A DNA stretch of 64,000 bases from Salvelinus alpinus (lineage: Eukaryota > Chordata > Actinopteri > Salmoniformes > Salmonidae). A model generated the notes under the pieces. That model searched no databases and had not been told where the DNA came from. It saw only the letters and a list, made by a program, of their open reading frames with translations. The DNA is taken from contig NC_092115.1 in NCBI RefSeq assembly GCF_045679555.1, positions 39,565,728 through 39,629,727 of the forward strand, read 5' to 3'. Positions within the stretch are counted from its first letter, which is position 1; the number at the start of each line of letters is the position of its first letter. Positions 12,385 to 22,925 of this stretch are shown here, in pieces. The translations under genes were made by a program, and so were the position numbers.

Positions 12385-12682
12385 TGTATTTTATACTTGG
12401 ATCGAACGAGAGCTTTGCGCAAGAGTGACAAACTCTCCCTGTCCTGGGCACCTCCCTGCAAGGGGAGGCCCCTCTCTCGTCAGCGGTTATCACATTGGAT
12501 TGTGGAAGCTATTATATTGGCCTATAATAGCGAGGGGTTACAGCCTCCGGAGGGCATGAGGGCTCACTCCACCAGAGGTATGGCTACCTCCTGGGCACTG
12601 TTCAAGGGCATCTCCTTACAGGCTTGCTGGGCATCCCTTCATACTTTTATGAGGTTCTACTGGCAGAAGACTTCCTGGTAAT
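12385..12682 (+). pseudogene. DIRS-like tyrosine recombinase C-terminus
   Basis: The frame from 12397 reads DRTRALRKSDKLSLSWAPP, PLSRQRLSHWIVEAI and PPEGMRAHSTRGMATSWALF, and ends FMRFYWQKTSW-stop. The AHSTRG block carries the H-x-x-R pair of tyrosine recombinases. W-A-S-L-H-T-F-M-R-F-Y is the region just before the nucleophilic tyrosine, where the Y of RFYW is a candidate. I recognise it as the C-terminal recombinase of a DIRS-1-like retrotransposon. It matches the strand and order of the fragment at 3850-4620. It is only about 95 residues and cannot act alone. Confidence 0.8.
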
Positions 12683-13362
12683 ATGTCTATACAGTATGTG
12701 TTTTAAGTGTGTGTTACATGTGTGTATTACGTGTGTGTGTTGTGTGTGTTAGGTGTGTGTGTGTAACTTACAGTGTATGTGCGTGCGTGTGTGCGTGCGT
12801 GTGCAAGCAAGTGCAAGTTTGTGTGCATGTATCAATGCCTATCTGTAAGTGGTTCAGGATCAAATGGAAGAGCATGCTGACTCACAGCAGATAAACACAC
12901 CACCCTGTCTCCGTGGTAACGTCAGCTCACCACGGCCACATCTTTGCATGTCGTATGTTTTTGTATTTGCATCCAGTTTCCATCCATTTCATTTACCACC
13001 CAAATACAGATATTATTTTAGAGGTTGTCTTATACATTCAGACTTGTCTTTCATCATACCAACTTAAGTGATTTAATGTGATTTATAACCGTATCTACTG
13101 TATTCAATATTCGTTGACACATCATAAATCCTACCTCTATTCAAGCATGTGGGTGTGACTGTGAATACACTTTCCATATGAAGAGTTAATTTCCAATACG
13201 CTTTATCCACCAATTTTCACATTCGTGTTTTTCATCAGAAATGATTTCTTATGGGTACCTTCATGTGTGTGTAAACTATTACTGTTCTCAGATTTTTCAC
13301 TCATAGATCTGTCTTGTAAAACGCTATATATCCATTGTTTAGCTGAAATGAAGTGTTCATAT
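12683..13362. other. No gene; GT-rich low-complexity patch
   Basis: Interrupted (TG)n sequence spans about 12700-12830. The rest is AT-rich spacer. The 8-bp GTTCATAT at 13355-13362 is the left target duplication of the following hAT element. Confidence 0.7.
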
Positions 13363-14768
13363 TAGAGGTCGACCGATTAATCGGAATGGCCGATTATTCG
13401 GGCCGATTTCAAGTTTTCATAACAATCTGAAATCGGTATTTTTGGGCGCCGATTTGCCAAAATCGTTTTTTTATTTATTTTTATTTTTACTTTACACCTT
13501 TATTTAATCTTTATTTAACTAGGCAAGTCAGTTAAGAACACATTCTTATTTTCAATGACGGACTAGGAACGTTCTGCCAGGGGCAGAAAGACAGATTTTT
13601 AACCTTGTCAGCTCGGGGGATTCAATCTTGCAACCTTACAGTTAACTAGTCCAATGCTCTAACACCTGATTACATTGCACTCCACGAGGAGCCTGCCTGT
13701 TACGCGAATGCAGTAAGCTAAGGTAAATTGCTAGCTAGCATTAAACTTATCTCATAAAAAACAATCAATCAATGACTGTCATTGCTCCAATGTGTACTTA
13801 ACCATAAACATCAATGCCTTTCTTAAAATCAATACACAAGTGTATATTTTTAAACCTGCATATTTAGCTAAAAGAAATCCAGGTTAGCAGGCAATATTAA
13901 CCAGGTGAAATTGTGTCATTCCTCTTGCGTTCATTGCACGCAGAGTCAGGGTATATGCAACAGTTTGGGCCGCCTGGCTCTTTGCGAACTAATTTGCCAG
14001 AATTTTACGTAATTATGACATAACATTGAAGGTTGTGCAATGTAACAGGAATATTTAGACTCATGGATGCCACCCGTTAGATAAAATACGGAACGGAATA
14101 AACGTTTTGTTTTCGAGGTGATAGTTTCCGGATTAGTCAAAGGTATATGGTTTAGAGAGAAATAGTCGACGCGTTATAATTCCTGTAATAACTTGCGGCT
14201 GAACTTGAAAGGGGTTCCTTCGTTATTTTACCGTTCATGTCTTCCATAGAGAATGTCTTGATCTACTTCAAATAAGGTCTGTGTTTCGTGCAGGCTTAAA
14301 CCGCCTCGACGTTTTGATACCCGTGTAAATCTCACTAGGATAAGGTAACGTTTGTCAACATATTTTCATAAATCCACTCTACAAATGTTTTTATCTTCGC
14401 TTATATTTAGCCAATATTGATCAGAGTTACCTTGTCCTATGGATATCTACACAGTTATAAAATTGGCACGGTGATGTAAGCCTACACGAAACACTTCACT
14501 TATTTTAAGTGAATCTAAAAATATCCTATGGAATAAATGAAGGAACCGCTTTTCAGATTTTGCTAGAAGGTGTCATGGAAATTATGACTCGCACTTTGGT
14601 CGTCAATTTTTACCATGCCCATTATTAAAATAGGATTTCATGCATATAGAAATGACAGTTTTTGTTTTCAACATTCATCACAGGTAACTTAAACTCTATT
14701 TTTATTCAAACAGTTGAGAGTATTTGTCTCCTAAGCAGACTCTTCAGTATCATTGTCACTTCAGACCT

Positions 14769-14790
14769 GTGTGTGTGTGTGTGTGTGTGT
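14769..14790. repeat. (TG)n microsatellite
   Basis: About eleven TG dinucleotides inside hAT copy 1. The corresponding position in copy 3 has CA/TA-rich sequence. Confidence 0.9.
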
Positions 14791-14895
14791 ATTTATGTAT
14801 TATATTAAGTTCAAATAAAAGTGTTCATTGTTCATTCAGTATTGTTGCAATTGTCATTATTACACAAATGTGTGTGTGTGTATGATATATATATA

Positions 14896-15213
14896 CAGTG
14901 GGGAGAACAAGTATTTGATACACTGCTGATTTTGCAGGTTTTCCTACTTACAAAGCATGTAGAGGTCTGTAATTTGTATCATAGGTACACTTCAACTGTG
15001 AGAGACGGAATCTAAAAGAAATATCCAGAAAATCACATTGTATGATTTTTAAGTAATTAATTTGCATTTTATTACATGACATAAGTATTTGATCACCTAC
15101 CAACCAGTAAGAATTCCGGCTCTCACAATTCCGGCTCTTTTCTTTAAGAAGCCCTCCTGTTCTCCACTCATTACCTGTACCGGCAGTGTATCAAATACTT
15201 GTTCCCCCCACTG
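14896..15213. mobile_element. Internally deleted Tc1 E derivative
   Basis: It has the same CAGTGGGGAGAACAAGTATT terminus as element E and the first ~280 bp of that element, then jumps directly to the last ~38 bp (CGGCAGTGTATCAAATACTT and on). TA flanks both sides. The 318-bp unit has lost the transposase entirely and would depend on an enzyme in trans. It lies inside hAT copy 1. Confidence 0.92.
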
Positions 15214-15417
15214 TATATATATAAAACATTTATTTTATTTTATATAAATCGGCCGATTAATCGGTATCGGCTTTTTTATCCTCCAATAATCGGTATCGGT
15301 ATCGGCGTTGAAAAATCATAATCGGTCGACCTCTAGTTCATATCCTGTATATATATGACTGTGATATGTGGTTGTCTCCCCCAGCTATCTTAAGAAGTCA
15401 CTCTGGATAAGAGCATC

Positions 15418-18400
15418 CAAGATGGCGTAGCAGTCGGACGAGTCTTTGTTTTGTCCTGTCCCGTGTAAATAGTCTTCGTATTTTTCGTATACATTTCGTA
15501 TATATTTTAATTTCACTTTCCATCTAGGAACTGAATATACATTCCTACATTCCGCCTCACCCAATGTGGTACGGACCTGCTATTTTTTTATACTTTAGAA
15601 CCGTAACCCCAATCAGAAGCTAGCCAGATAACTAGCTACTAGCTAGTAGTCAGTTAGCCACTGCTGCGGTCTTCACCCTCAACTCGGACACAGCCAGCTT
15701 CAATACCGGGCCAATACCTGCCAGTCTGCAAGCGCGATATCAACCCAGAGCATATAGGACTGCTTTTTCTCTACCACATCACCGGATTCCTGACGCAAGC
15801 TCTGGACAATTACACCGTATCATCACAGCTAGCTAGCTGCAACCGAGTGGCTACTACTGGCTAACACCTCTGTCCCGAAGCAAGCACCAGTTAGCCTTGA
15901 GCTAGCCTCGAGCTAGGCCCATCTGCCGGCTAGCTGAAGAGGTCTACCAGCGAATTCTTGGGCTACAATACCAGCTACAAGCTAATTTAGCCATTTTTTT
16001 GCCGCTGTTAGTAGCTTTTACCTTCTGCACAGACACCAGCCCTGTTATTAGCCTGGATATTACTCACCAATTTACCAGCATCGGACTGTCTCTCGACAAC
16101 AACGCCGGATTCCTGCCGTAATCCCTGAGCCACTGCTTCTGATCCTCACAGCTAGCTTGCGGCTAGCGCAGCTAGCGCCACTGCCACGAAGCTAGCACCA
16201 GTTAGCAAACACAATTCTACAATTCACAACCTCTCTTTCGCCATCGCCATCTGGCTTGGATTCTCTGTCGACACGACCACGTCTGAGCAGACCCCCTCCG
16301 TCTGAGCAGACCACCCCCCGGGCTACTAACTTTAAACGCCGCGTGCTAGCTTAGTGGAGGCCTCCCTGCTCCATCTACGGCTGCCCCCTGGACACTATGA
16401 TCACTTGGCTACATAGCTGATGCATGCTTGACTGTCCATTAATTCACGGTACTCCATTCTGTTTATTTGTGTTTTATCTGTCGGCTCTGTGCTTTAACTC
16501 AGGATCTGTGTGTAGTTAATCCGACCCTCTCTGCCTAGTCGTCGCCATTTTTACCTGTTGTTGCTGTGTTAGACTAGCACCCTGTTATTGCTGCTGTTAT
16601 CTTACCTGTTGTTTTAGCTAGCTTTCCCAATCAAGACCTGCAATCACTTTATGCCTTATTGTATGTCTCTCTCAAATATCAATATGCCTTGCATACTGTT
16701 GTTCAGGCTAGTTATCATTATCATTGTTTTGGTTTGCAATGGACCCTGTAGTTCCACTCTCCGTACCTCTGATACCTCCTTGGTCCCACCCCCCACACAT
16801 GCGGTGACCTCACCCATTGAGACCAGCATGTCCAGAGATACAACCTCTCTTATCATCACCCAGTGCCTGGGCTTGCCTCCGCTGTACCCACGCCCCACCA
16901 TACCCCTGTCTGCACATTATGCCCAGAATCTATTCTACCACGCCCATAAATCTGCTCCTTTTATTCTTTGTCCCCAACGCTCTAGGCGACCAGTTTTGAT
17001 AGCCTTTAGCCGCACCCTCATCCTACTACTCCTCTGTTCCTCGGGTGATGTGGAGGTAAACCCAGGCCCTGCATGTCCCCAGTCACCCTCATTTGTTGAC
17101 TTCTGTGATCGAAAAAGCCTTGGCCTCATGCATGTCAACATCAGAAGCCTCCTCCCTAAGTTTGCCTTACTCACCGCTTTAGCACACTCTGCCAACCCTG
17201 ATGTCCTTGCCGTGTCCGAATCCTGGCTTAGGAAGGCCACCAAAAATTCTGAGATTTCCATACCCAACTATAACACTTTCCGTCAAGATAGAACTGCCAA
17301 AGGGGGAGGAGTTGCAATCTACTGCAGAGATAGCCTACAAAGTTCTGTCATACTTTCCAGGTCTATGCCCAAACAGTTCGAACTTCTAATTTTAAAAATT
17401 AATCTCTCCAGAAATAAGTCTCTCACTGTTGCCGCCTGCTACCGACCCCCCTCAGCTCCCAGCTGTGCCCTGGACACCATCTGTGAATTGATCGCTCCCC
17501 ATCTAGCTTCAGAGTTTGTTCTGTTAGGTGACTTAAACTGGGATATGCTTAACACCCCGGCAGTCCTACAATTCAAGCTTGATGCCCTCAATCTCACACA
17601 AATCATCAAGGAACCCACCAGGTACAACCCTAAATCCGTAAACATGGGCACCCTAATAGACATTATCCTGACCAACCTGCCCTCCAAATACACCTCTGCT
17701 GTCTTCAATCAAGATCTCAGCGATCACTGCCTCATTGCCTGTATCCGCCACGGGTCCGCGGTCAAACGACCACCCCTCATCACTGTCAAACGCTCCCTAA
17801 AACACTTCTGCGAGCAGGCCTTTCTAATCGACCTGGCCCGGGTACCCTGGAAGGATATTGACCTCATCCCGTCAGTTGAGGATGCCTGGTCATTCTTTAA
17901 ATGTTACTTCCTCACCATATTAGACAAGCATGCTCCGTTCAAAAAATGCAGAACCAAGAACAGATATAGCCCTTGGTTCACTCCAGACCTGACTGCCCTC
18001 GACCAGCACAAAAACATCCTGTGGCGAACTGCAATAGCATCGAAGAGCCCCCGCGATATGCAACTGTTCAGGGAAGTCAGGAACCAATACACGCAGTCAG
18101 TCAGGAAAGCAAAGGCCAGCTTTTTCAAGCAGAAATTTGCATCCTGTAGCTCTAACTCCAAAAAGTTCTGGGATACTGTAAAGTCCATGGAGAACAAGAG
18201 CACCTCCTCCCAGCTGCCCACTGCACTGAGGCTAGGTAACACGGTCACCACCGATAAATCCGTGATAATCGAAGACTTCAACAAGCATTTCTCAATGGCT
18301 GGCCATGCCTTCCTCCTGGCGACTCCAACCTTGGCCAACAGCCCCGCCCCCCCCGCTGCTACTCGCCCAAGCCTCCCCAGCTTCTCCTTTACCCAAATCC

Positions 18401-20330
18401 AGATAGCAGATGTTCTGAAAGAGCTGGAAAACCTGGACCCATACAAATCAGCTGGGCTTGACAATCTGGACCCCCTATTTCTGAAACTGTCCGCCGCCAT
18501 TGTCGCACCCCCTATCACCAGCCTGTTCAACCTCTCCTTCGTATCATCTGAGATCCCCAAGGATTGGAAAGCTGCCGCGGTCATCCCCCTCTTCAAAGGG
18601 GGAGACACCCTGGACCCAAACTGTTACAGACCTATATCCATCCTGCCCTGCCTATCTAAGGTCTTCGAAAGCCAAGTCAACAAACAGATCACTGACCATC
18701 TCGAATCCCACCGTACCTTCTCCGCTGTGCAATCCGGTTTCCGAGCCGGTCATGGGTGCACCTCAGCCACGCTCAAGGTACTAAACGATATCATAACCGC
18801 CATCGATAAAAGACATTACTGTGCAGCCGTCTTCATCGACCTGGCCAAGGCTTTCGACTCTGTCAATCACCATATTCTTATCGGCAGACTCAGTAGCCTC
18901 GGTTTTTCTAATGACTGCCTTGCCTGGTTCACCAACTACTTTGCAGACAGAGTTCAGTGTGTCAAATCGGAGGGCATGTTGTCCGGTCCTCTGGCAGTCT
19001 CTATGGGGGTACCACAGGGTTCAATTCTCGGGCCGACTCTTTTCTCTGTATACATCAATGATGTTGCTCTTGCTGCCGGCGATTCCCTGATCCACCTCTA
19101 CGCAGACGACACCATTCTATATACTTCCGGCCCTTCCTTGGACACTGTGCTATCTAACCTCCAAACGAGCTTCAATGCCATACAACACTCCTTCCGTGGC
19201 CTCCAACTGCTCTTAAACGCTAGTAAAACCAAATGCATGCTTTTCAACCGTTCGCTGCCTGCACCCGCACGCCCGACTAGCATCACCACCCTGGACGGTT
19301 CCGACCTAGAATATGTGGACATCTATAAGTACCTAGGTGTCTGGCTAGACTGCAAACTCTCCTTCCAGACTCATATCAAACATCTCCAATCCAAAATCAA
19401 AGCAAGAATCGGCTTTCTATTCCGCAACAAAGCCTCCTTCACTCACGCCGCCAAACTTACCCTAGTAAAACTGACTATCCTACCGATCCTCGACTTCGGC
19501 GATGTCATCTACAAAATAGCTTCCAATACTCTACTCAGCAAACTGGATGCAGTTTATCACAGTGCCATTCGTTTTGTTACTAAAGCACCTTATACGACCC
19601 ACCACTGCGACCTGTATGCCCTAGTCGGCTGGCCCTCGCTACATGTTCGTCGTCAGACCCACTGGCTCCAGGTCATCTACAAGGCTATGCTAGGTAAAGT
19701 GCCGCCTTATCTCAGTTCACTGGTCACGATGGCTACACCCACCCGCAACACGCGCTCCAGCAGGTGTATCTCACTGATCATCCCTAAAGCCAAAACCTCA
19801 TTTGGACGCCTTTCCTTCCAGTTCTCTGCTGCCTGCGACTGGAACGAATTGCAAAAATCTCTGAAGTTGGAGACTTTTATCTCCCTCAACAACTTTAAAA
19901 ATCTGCTATCCGAGCAGCTAACCGATCGCTGCAGCTGTACATAGTCCATCTGTAAACTACCCACCCAATTTACCTACCTCACCCCCCATACTGCTTTTAT
20001 TTATTTACTTTTCTGCTCTTTTGCACACCAGTATCTCTTCTTGCACATGATCATCTGATGATTTATCACTCCAGTGTTAATCTGCTAAATTGTAATTATT
20101 CGATTTATTGCCTACCTCATGCCTTTTGCACACATTGTATATAGATTCTCTTTTTTTTCTACCATGTTATTGACTTGTTTATTGTTTACTCCATGTGTAA
20201 CTCTGTGTTGTCTGTTCACACTGCTATGCTTTATCTTGGCCAGGTCGCAGTTGCAAATGAGAACTTGTTCTCAACTAGCCTACCTGGTTAAATAAAGGTG
20301 AAATGAAAAAATAAAAAAATTAAAATAAAA
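15418..20330 (+). mobile_element. Full-length L2-like LINE
   Basis: The element begins CAAGATGGCGTAGCAGTCGG, has a 1.2 kb GCTAGC-rich 5' UTR, one long ORF (16651-19944) and a 3' UTR ending GGTTAAATAAAGGTGAAAT and an A-rich tail. The flanking host sequence, TCTGGATAAGAGCATC to the left and ATCTGCTAAATT to the right, rejoins into a continuous common salmonid sequence when the LINE is removed, leaving a short ATC duplication. No ORF1 is seen in the 5' region. The same 3' end occurs at 28500-28910 and, inverted, at 56236-56945. Confidence 0.9.
16651..19944 (+). CDS. LINE polyprotein: 2A-like motif, APE endonuclease, reverse transcriptase
   Basis: This 1097-codon uninterrupted ORF of an L2/CR1-type retrotransposon nicks target DNA and reverse-transcribes its own RNA there. 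Residues 1-132 include a hydrophobic segment near the start (LLFRLVIIIIVLVC) and a second one, LILLLLC, just before the motif. DVEVNPGP at residues 133-140 fits the 2A consensus D-V/I-E-x-N-P-G-P. The APE-type endonuclease follows: HVNIRSLL near 161, SESWL, GDLNWD at 293-298 and SDH at 357-359. The RT domain has FKGGDTLDPNCYRPIS, DLAKAFDS (first catalytic D about 730), [10 protein letters not shown] and YADD at 817-820. The C-terminus is LINE-specific. The ATG at 16651 is the first in frame. The lack of any stop suggests a young, possibly competent copy. Confidence 0.93.
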   Translation: MPYCMSLSNINMPCILLFRLVIIIIVLVCNGPCSSTLRTSDTSLVPPPTHAVTSPIETSMSRDTTSLIITQCLGLPPLYPRPTIPLSAHYAQNLFYHAHKSAPFILCPQRSRRPVLIAFSRTLILLLLCSSGDVEVNPGPACPQSPSFVDFCDRKSLGLMHVNIRSLLPKFALLTALAHSANPDVLAVSESWLRKATKNSEISIPNYNTFRQDRTAKGGGVAIYCRDSLQSSVILSRSMPKQFELLILKINLSRNKSLTVAACYRPPSAPSCALDTICELIAPHLASEFVLLGDLNWDMLNTPAVLQFKLDALNLTQIIKEPTRYNPKSVNMGTLIDIILTNLPSKYTSAVFNQDLSDHCLIACIRHGSAVKRPPLITVKRSLKHFCEQAFLIDLARVPWKDIDLIPSVEDAWSFFKCYFLTILDKHAPFKKCRTKNRYSPWFTPDLTALDQHKNILWRTAIASKSPRDMQLFREVRNQYTQSVRKAKASFFKQKFASCSSNSKKFWDTVKSMENKSTSSQLPTALRLGNTVTTDKSVIIEDFNKHFSMAGHAFLLATPTLANSPAPPAATRPSLPSFSFTQIQIADVLKELENLDPYKSAGLDNLDPLFLKLSAAIVAPPITSLFNLSFVSSEIPKDWKAAAVIPLFKGGDTLDPNCYRPISILPCLSKVFESQVNKQITDHLESHRTFSAVQSGFRAGHGCTSATLKVLNDIITAIDKRHYCAAVFIDLAKAFDSVNHHILIGRLSSLGFSNDCLAWFTNYFADRVQCVKSEGMLSGPLAVSMGVPQGSILGPTLFSVYINDVALAAGDSLIHLYADDTILYTSGPSLDTVLSNLQTSFNAIQHSFRGLQLLLNASKTKCMLFNRSLPAPARPTSITTLDGSDLEYVDIYKYLGVWLDCKLSFQTHIKHLQSKIKARIGFLFRNKASFTHAAKLTLVKLTILPILDFGDVIYKIASNTLLSKLDAVYHSAIRFVTKAPYTTHHCDLYALVGWPSLHVRRQTHWLQVIYKAMLGKVPPYLSSLVTMATPTRNTRSSRCISLIIPKAKTSFGRLSFQFSAACDWNELQKSLKLETFISLNNFKNLLSEQLTDRCSCT

Positions 20331-20359
20331 ATCTGCTAAATTACTGAAATGTAAAAGCT

Positions 20360-20633
20360 TGTAACAACGACACTGGGAGTCAGGCGTAGTGGGTGAGTTT
20401 AATAGTAACGAACATAGATCAAGAGAAGCGTCTGGACATGAACACAGAACCAATACTGCCTGAAGAGTAATGCTAGGGAATGCTAGATAAAGGGGAAGTA
20501 ATCAGGATAGTGATGAAGTCCAAGTGTGCCTAATGATGGGGCTCAGGTGTGCATAATGAGGGTTGCCAGTTGTGCGTAATGATGGGTTGCCAGGACCGAC
20601 TTTGAGGGCGCCGGAGCGGGAGTAGACGTGACA
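20360..20633 (-). repeat. Ty3/gypsy LTR (3' LTR of minus-strand element)
   Basis: This 274-bp TGTAACAACG...GACGTGACA segment is shared with 23988-24279. The two LTRs differ by several substitutions and small indels, so the insertion is old. The element reads on the minus strand, making this the 3' LTR. Confidence 0.9.
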
Positions 20634-21178
20634 GTACCCAGTGACTCCTCAGGAACCTCCCCAGCTCCTGGTTCATCCTCTCCACCTGCCTGTTAGATTG
20701 AGGCCGGTACCCAGATGTGAGGCAGACCATGACCCCCAGCTTCTTCATGAAGGCTTTCCATACTCGTGACGTGAATTAGGGGACACAGTCGGAGACAATG
20801 TCCTCCAAAAGGCCATCTTGCCGGAAGACCTGCTGGAACAGTGTCTCAGCAAGCTGGAAAGCGGTAGGGAAACCAGAGAGAGAAGGATAAAATGGCAGGA
20901 TTTAGAGAATCTGTCCACAACCACCAAAATGGTGGTGAAACCATCAGAGGAAGGGAGATCATTGACAAAATCAATGGACATGAGAATAGGGACGCTGAAG
21001 CACGGGAAGGAGTTTCCTTGCTGGAGAGGGGGAAGCGAGATTTAGTTTGGGCACATACGGAACAGGAGTTGACGTAGCAAGTGACGTCCTGCGCCAAAGT
21101 GGGCCACCAGTACTTACCGGAGATAGATTGAATAGTGTGAGTGATACCTGGATGTCCAGCAAGAACAGCTGTGTGCAC
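20530..21178 (-). pseudogene. Gypsy integrase remnant
   Basis: Minus-strand frames show the zinc-binding region ([35 protein letters not shown], giving an H-H-C-C pattern). These are followed by [26 protein letters not shown], which holds the first catalytic D of the rve core, then [18 protein letters not shown], which holds the catalytic E. The frames are shifted against one another at several places, and a stretch between the core and C-terminal parts is scrambled. It would have inserted retrotransposon cDNA; this copy is dead. Confidence 0.88.
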
Positions 21179-21470
21179 TCAGGTCAGCAGCCAATCCCTT
21201 ATCCCCATGGTAACGTACATGCACTCAAGAGGACAGGTAGCGGGTGCGGGTTCCAGCTCCAGGGCCTGGCAAATGTCCACATCTACGTCCCAGACCAAGG
21301 GGCTACAACTCAAGAGGGCGGAATTACGGGTGCACTCAGGGCAGGAACCTGTCTCGAATCGTAGAGACTGGACATCGGGTTTGGTGTTCTTTGAACCTGG
21401 GCGATATGAAGTTGAATCTAGTGAAAAAAAGGGCCCCCCTTGCTTGCCGCGGGTTCAGCCGCCTTGCTGT

Positions 21471-21974
21471 CTATATGTACTCCAGATGCCGATGGTCGGT
21501 GAGGATGATAAATGGGTCCTTGGCGCCCTCCAGCCTGTGTCTCCACTCCTCTAATGCTAACTTTACTGCCAGGAGCTCTCGATCGCCAACGCCATAGTTC
21601 CTCTCTGCAGGAAACAGTATCTTTGAGTAATATGCACATGGATACAATTTCTGTGGATTACCATGTCGTTGGGACAGGACAGACCCCCCACCCACTTCTG
21701 AAGCGTCCATTTCCACCACGAAAGGCAGCATAGTGTTTGAGCAACGAGACGGAGGTGAAACGTCCCTTCAGTAGGCGGAAGGCTTCGTCGGCTGCAGGAC
21801 TCCACACCAACATACGGGGACCACCCTTGAGGAGAGAGGAGAGGCGATAGAGCTAGAGTTCTTGATGAAACGGCGGTATAAGTTGGCAAACCCCCAAAAA
21901 CGTTGTAATCCCTTTATGGTGGTTGGGACTGGCCATGACCTGAAAGCATCTACCTTCTTACCGTCCATCATCAC
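21471..21974 (-). pseudogene. Gypsy RNase H and RT thumb remnant
   Basis: Minus strand. The region at 21768-21974 gives [20 protein letters not shown] and [12 protein letters not shown], the conserved block after the RT palm. The region at 21471-21731 gives [37 protein letters not shown] and [13 protein letters not shown], carrying the D-E-D residues of the RNase H domain of Ty3/gypsy. Stops and a frame change separate the two. Confidence 0.9.
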
Positions 21975-22024
21975 TCCTTGCGGTCGATCTGGTAACCCAG
22001 AAAGGAGACAGCCTCCTGATAGAT

Positions 22025-22761
22025 TTAGCCCTTCTCCGCTTTGACATGTAGGTGGTTAGCCAGGAGGCGTTCCAGGACTACTCGGACATGAGCGATGTGA
22101 TCATCTAAGATAGCCGAGTAGACCAGGATGTCATCGATATACACGACCACCGGGCATCCGAGCATGTCCCGGAACACCTCGTTAAGGAATTCCTGGAACA
22201 CTGATGGAGCATGGGCTAATCCATAAGGCATCACCAAGTACTCGTAGCGACCAGACACCATGCTGAAAGCTGTTTTCCATTCATCCCCCTCCCAGTATTT
22301 AGTGGTGATGGAATTCAGACCTCTGTAATCAATGCAGGGGCGTATCCCTACATCTTTCTTTGTCACGAAGAAGAAGCCTTCCGACGCAGGGTGGACATGC
22401 GGAAGAAACCCTGTTGGAGCGCCTCATGGTGGTACTCCTCCATAGCTGACAGAGGGTAGATGCGGTTGTGCAGAGGCGCAGAGCCTGCAAGCAGGTCGAT
22501 GGCACAGTCCCAGGGTTGATGAGGAGGGAGAAAGGTGGCACGGGTCTTGGAAAAAAACTCCTGCAGGTCTTGGTATACCTCCGGGATGTTGGGCTGAAGG
22601 ACAACCACAGGACTCTCAACTGACGTGGAACCACAGGGGAAGGAAAAGCAGGTCCTCCGGCATTCGGATGCCCAGTCCGTGATTGTAATCCTTGACCATG
22701 ATGGTGGGGTTATGGCGTTGGAGCCATGGGAGGCCGAGGATGATCTTGTGTACGGGTGCAC
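22025..22761 (-). pseudogene. Gypsy reverse transcriptase with internal deletion
   Basis: Minus strand. The upstream part reads [35 protein letters not shown] and RIYPLS. The RT itself reads [17 protein letters not shown], then jumps to [20 protein letters not shown] and continues [14 protein letters not shown] and [12 protein letters not shown] (YIDD box). The jump removes the stretch that normally carries the first catalytic aspartate, so this enzyme cannot work even if frames were joined. Confidence 0.9.
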
Positions 22762-22925
22762 TGATGATGAGGAAGGGAATACTTTCTTGATTTATGGACT
22801 CCATGGTGAGGGTGAGTGGTGTTGTGATGTGTGTGATAGTCCCAGATCCCAGTGGTTGATTATCCAGTGCTTGAACCGGAAAGGAGAGCGGGTATGAGGT
22901 GATGTTCAGGGAGGCAAGGGCCTGG

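Larger units (their letters stand above)
13363..15335 (-). mobile_element. Non-autonomous hAT element, copy 1
   Basis: The element runs from TAGAGGTCGACCGATTAATC to the inverse ...ATCGGTCGACCTCTA. Perfect 8-bp copies of GTTCATAT flank it (13355-13362, 15336-15343). TAGRG termini and 8-bp duplications are hallmarks of the hAT superfamily. No transposase is encoded. It contains a salmonid SINE-like tail (about 13495-13660, minus), also present in copies 2 and 3, and a later Tc1 deletion derivative at 14896-15213. Relative to copies 2 and 3 it is inverted: its right half matches the left half of copy 3 at 61840-63401. Confidence 0.93.
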
